A DNA stretch of 16,091 nt from assembly GCA_955652715.1 (NCBI GenBank), contig CATPBS010000257.1, positions 1 to 16,091 of the forward strand, in the 5' to 3' direction. This document shows, one piece after another, positions 14,951 to 16,091 of this stretch; the first letter of the stretch is position 1, and every line of letters begins with the position of its first letter. The translations under genes were made by a program, and so were the position numbers. The notes beneath the pieces were generated by a model. The model saw only the letters and a program-made list of their open reading frames with translations, searched no databases and was not told where the DNA came from. Origin of the DNA: an uncultured Candidatus Udaeobacter sp. Its GTDB lineage: Bacteria; Verrucomicrobiota; Verrucomicrobiia; Chthoniobacterales; UBA10450.

Positions 14951-16091
14951 TTACACGGTACGAATAAACTTCGCTGTGAATGCTCCATCAAAACCATCCC
15001 GAAACGGAAGGGACGACTTCCCCTCTAGGAGTCGCAGGTACGGCGAGTTCTCGACTAGTAGTCGCTCGACCTGTTCGTTCTCTTCAGGCTCAAAACTGCA
15101 CGTGCTGTAAACCAGTACGCCCTTCGGTTTTAATAGCGGAATGACCGCGCGAACAATTTCGAGCTGGAGGTGCTGCATGCGGTCGAAATCCGTTCCTCGT
15201 AATCGCCACCTAAGGTCCGCGCGCCTGCGCATCACTCCGGTGTTGCTGCAAGGCGCATCAACCAGGATGCGATCAAATGGCGCCACCGATGCGATCTCCG
15301 GCGGCACGTGACCACGTGTCCAATGGTGTCGCAAAATGTTCACAATTCGCACACCCAGGCGCGACATGTTCTCGTTCAGGATTTCCAGCCGCTCGGGATC
15401 GCGATCGCATGCCACGATCGTTCCCAGGTTTTGCATAAGTTGCGCGATGTAACCAGTTTTTCCGCCGGGCGCCGCGCACGCATCCAGGATTCTTTCTCCG
15501 GGTTTTGGGTCCAGCAACTCGCAGGCGATCGTGGTACTGGGGTCCTGAATGTAACAATGACCGCGTTCCAAAGCGCCAAAGGGTACCGAATTGGCTTCCA
15601 CAAAATTCGGATGGTCAGGTAGGGGACGCAATTCCGGATAACTGCGGAGGAATTCTGTTCGCTCGATTTTTAACAAATTGACGCGCGCATAGACAGGCGC
15701 AGGAAGATTGTTCCACTCGCACAGCTCTTCCGCGTTTTCAGTGCCGAAGTGCTGCTGCCAGCGCTCGATAAGAAATTGCGGATGCGACGTTAGAACGAAC
15801 AGGGGCTGCATATTGCCGCGTGCGAGCAGCTCGCTCAGCCGCCGCGTTACAGCCCGCAGCACGGCATTGATAACCGTTCGCTGCCTTTTCGGCGCAAGCT
15901 CCACCGTCTCATGGACTGCTGCGTATGGAGCGGTCTTGAGGAAGAAAAGTTGATATAAGCCGAGCCGAAGAACATCGCGAACATCATTCTGAATCGACGA
16001 AACGCGCAGGCAAGCGATCCAAAAATCCAGCAACGTTAAATTGCGGAGTACGCCATAGAACAGTTCCAAGGCAAACGCCCGATCGGAAGGA
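14951..16091 (-). CDS. rsmB: 16S rRNA (cytosine967-C5)-methyltransferase, 5' end beyond the window
   Basis: The reading frame is open to the window edge and 379 residues are visible. The true start lies outside: the edge codons continue the NusB-like start with DRAFALELFYGVLRN, where the family has an A-x-x-x-x-Y-G-V-L-R pattern. An RNA-binding NusB-like domain (about 1-145 of the visible part) is followed by a PUA-like linker and a Rossmann methyltransferase domain. Markers are YIQDPSTTIA, LDACAAPGGKTGYIAQLM (SAM-binding motif I), VACDRDPERLEIL (motif II), ILVDAPCSNTGVMRRRADLR (motif IV, Cys281 of the visible part) and VYSTCSFEPEENEQV (motif VI, catalytic Cys331). The two-cysteine mechanism of m5C RNA methyltransferases is therefore intact. 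The product methylates C967 of 16S rRNA (E. coli numbering) using S-adenosylmethionine. Other m5C methyltransferases such as RsmF are less likely because of the NusB-like N-terminus. Confidence 0.94.
   Translation of the reverse strand, partial: PSDRAFALELFYGVLRNLTLLDFWIACLRVSSIQNDVRDVLRLGLYQLFFLKTAPYAAVHETVELAPKRQRTVINAVLRAVTRRLSELLARGNMQPLFVLTSHPQFLIERWQQHFGTENAEELCEWNNLPAPVYARVNLLKIERTEFLRSYPELRPLPDHPNFVEANSVPFGALERGHCYIQDPSTTIACELLDPKPGERILDACAAPGGKTGYIAQLMQNLGTIVACDRDPERLEILNENMSRLGVRIVNILRHHWTRGHVPPEIASVAPFDRILVDAPCSNTGVMRRRADLRWRLRGTDFDRMQHLQLEIVRAVIPLLKPKGVLVYSTCSFEPEENEQVERLLVENSPYLRLLEGKSSLPFRDGFDGAFTAKFIRTV

Overview
The window reads as a chromosomal segment of a moderately GC-rich Gram-negative bacterium. 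The gene types point most plausibly to Verrucomicrobiota, for example a soil Chthoniobacterales-like lineage. That placement is inferred from the style of the proteins (large TPR/membrane fusions, a duplicated TPR scaffold, a housekeeping mix without obvious operon logic), not from a phylogenetic marker. Starts lack clear Shine-Dalgarno motifs throughout. No tRNA, rRNA, CRISPR, IS element or phage gene is visible.

Layout. (1) At the left edge (1-272) lie two out-of-frame pieces of a DegT/DnrJ/EryC1-type sugar aminotransferase, with most of the gene missing between them. (2) At 313-2382 (+) is a multi-pass membrane protein with C-terminal TPRs, resembling the GT-C/TMTC O-mannosyltransferase-like family. 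(3) At 2524-3828 (-) is a membrane-anchored alkaline-phosphatase-fold protein that has lost its nucleophile and most metal ligands. It is head-to-head, 52 bases apart, with (4) an intact cofactor-independent phosphoglycerate mutase, gpmI (3881-5422, +). (5) A tight leftward cluster, hemB (8385-9371) - PD-(D/E)XK-like gene (7669-8400) - second TMTC-like TPR protein (5452-7665), is probably co-transcribed. (6) Divergent from hemB is coaX, type III pantothenate kinase (9500-10264, +). (7) Next comes a 1106-residue membrane-spanning TPR protein (10384-13704, +) with an internal duplication and a five-fold C-terminal repeat. (8) At the right edge are rsmB (partial, -) and an M29 aminopeptidase (-), 51 bases apart.

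How it fits together. The recognisable enzymes serve core metabolism: glycolysis (gpmI), tetrapyrrole synthesis (hemB), coenzyme A synthesis (coaX), rRNA methylation (rsmB) and peptide turnover (M29). Interleaved are four envelope-facing or accessory proteins of unknown role: two TMTC-like proteins, a pseudo-phosphatase and the large TPR scaffold. The most unusual items are the pseudo-phosphatase, the C-terminal repeat domain of the 1106-residue protein, and the internally deleted aminotransferase.

No gene-free stretch exceeds 150 bases. The longest (2383-2523, between convergent genes) holds nothing I can identify. The gap 9372-9499 between hemB and coaX must carry or border their promoters, but only weak matches are visible.
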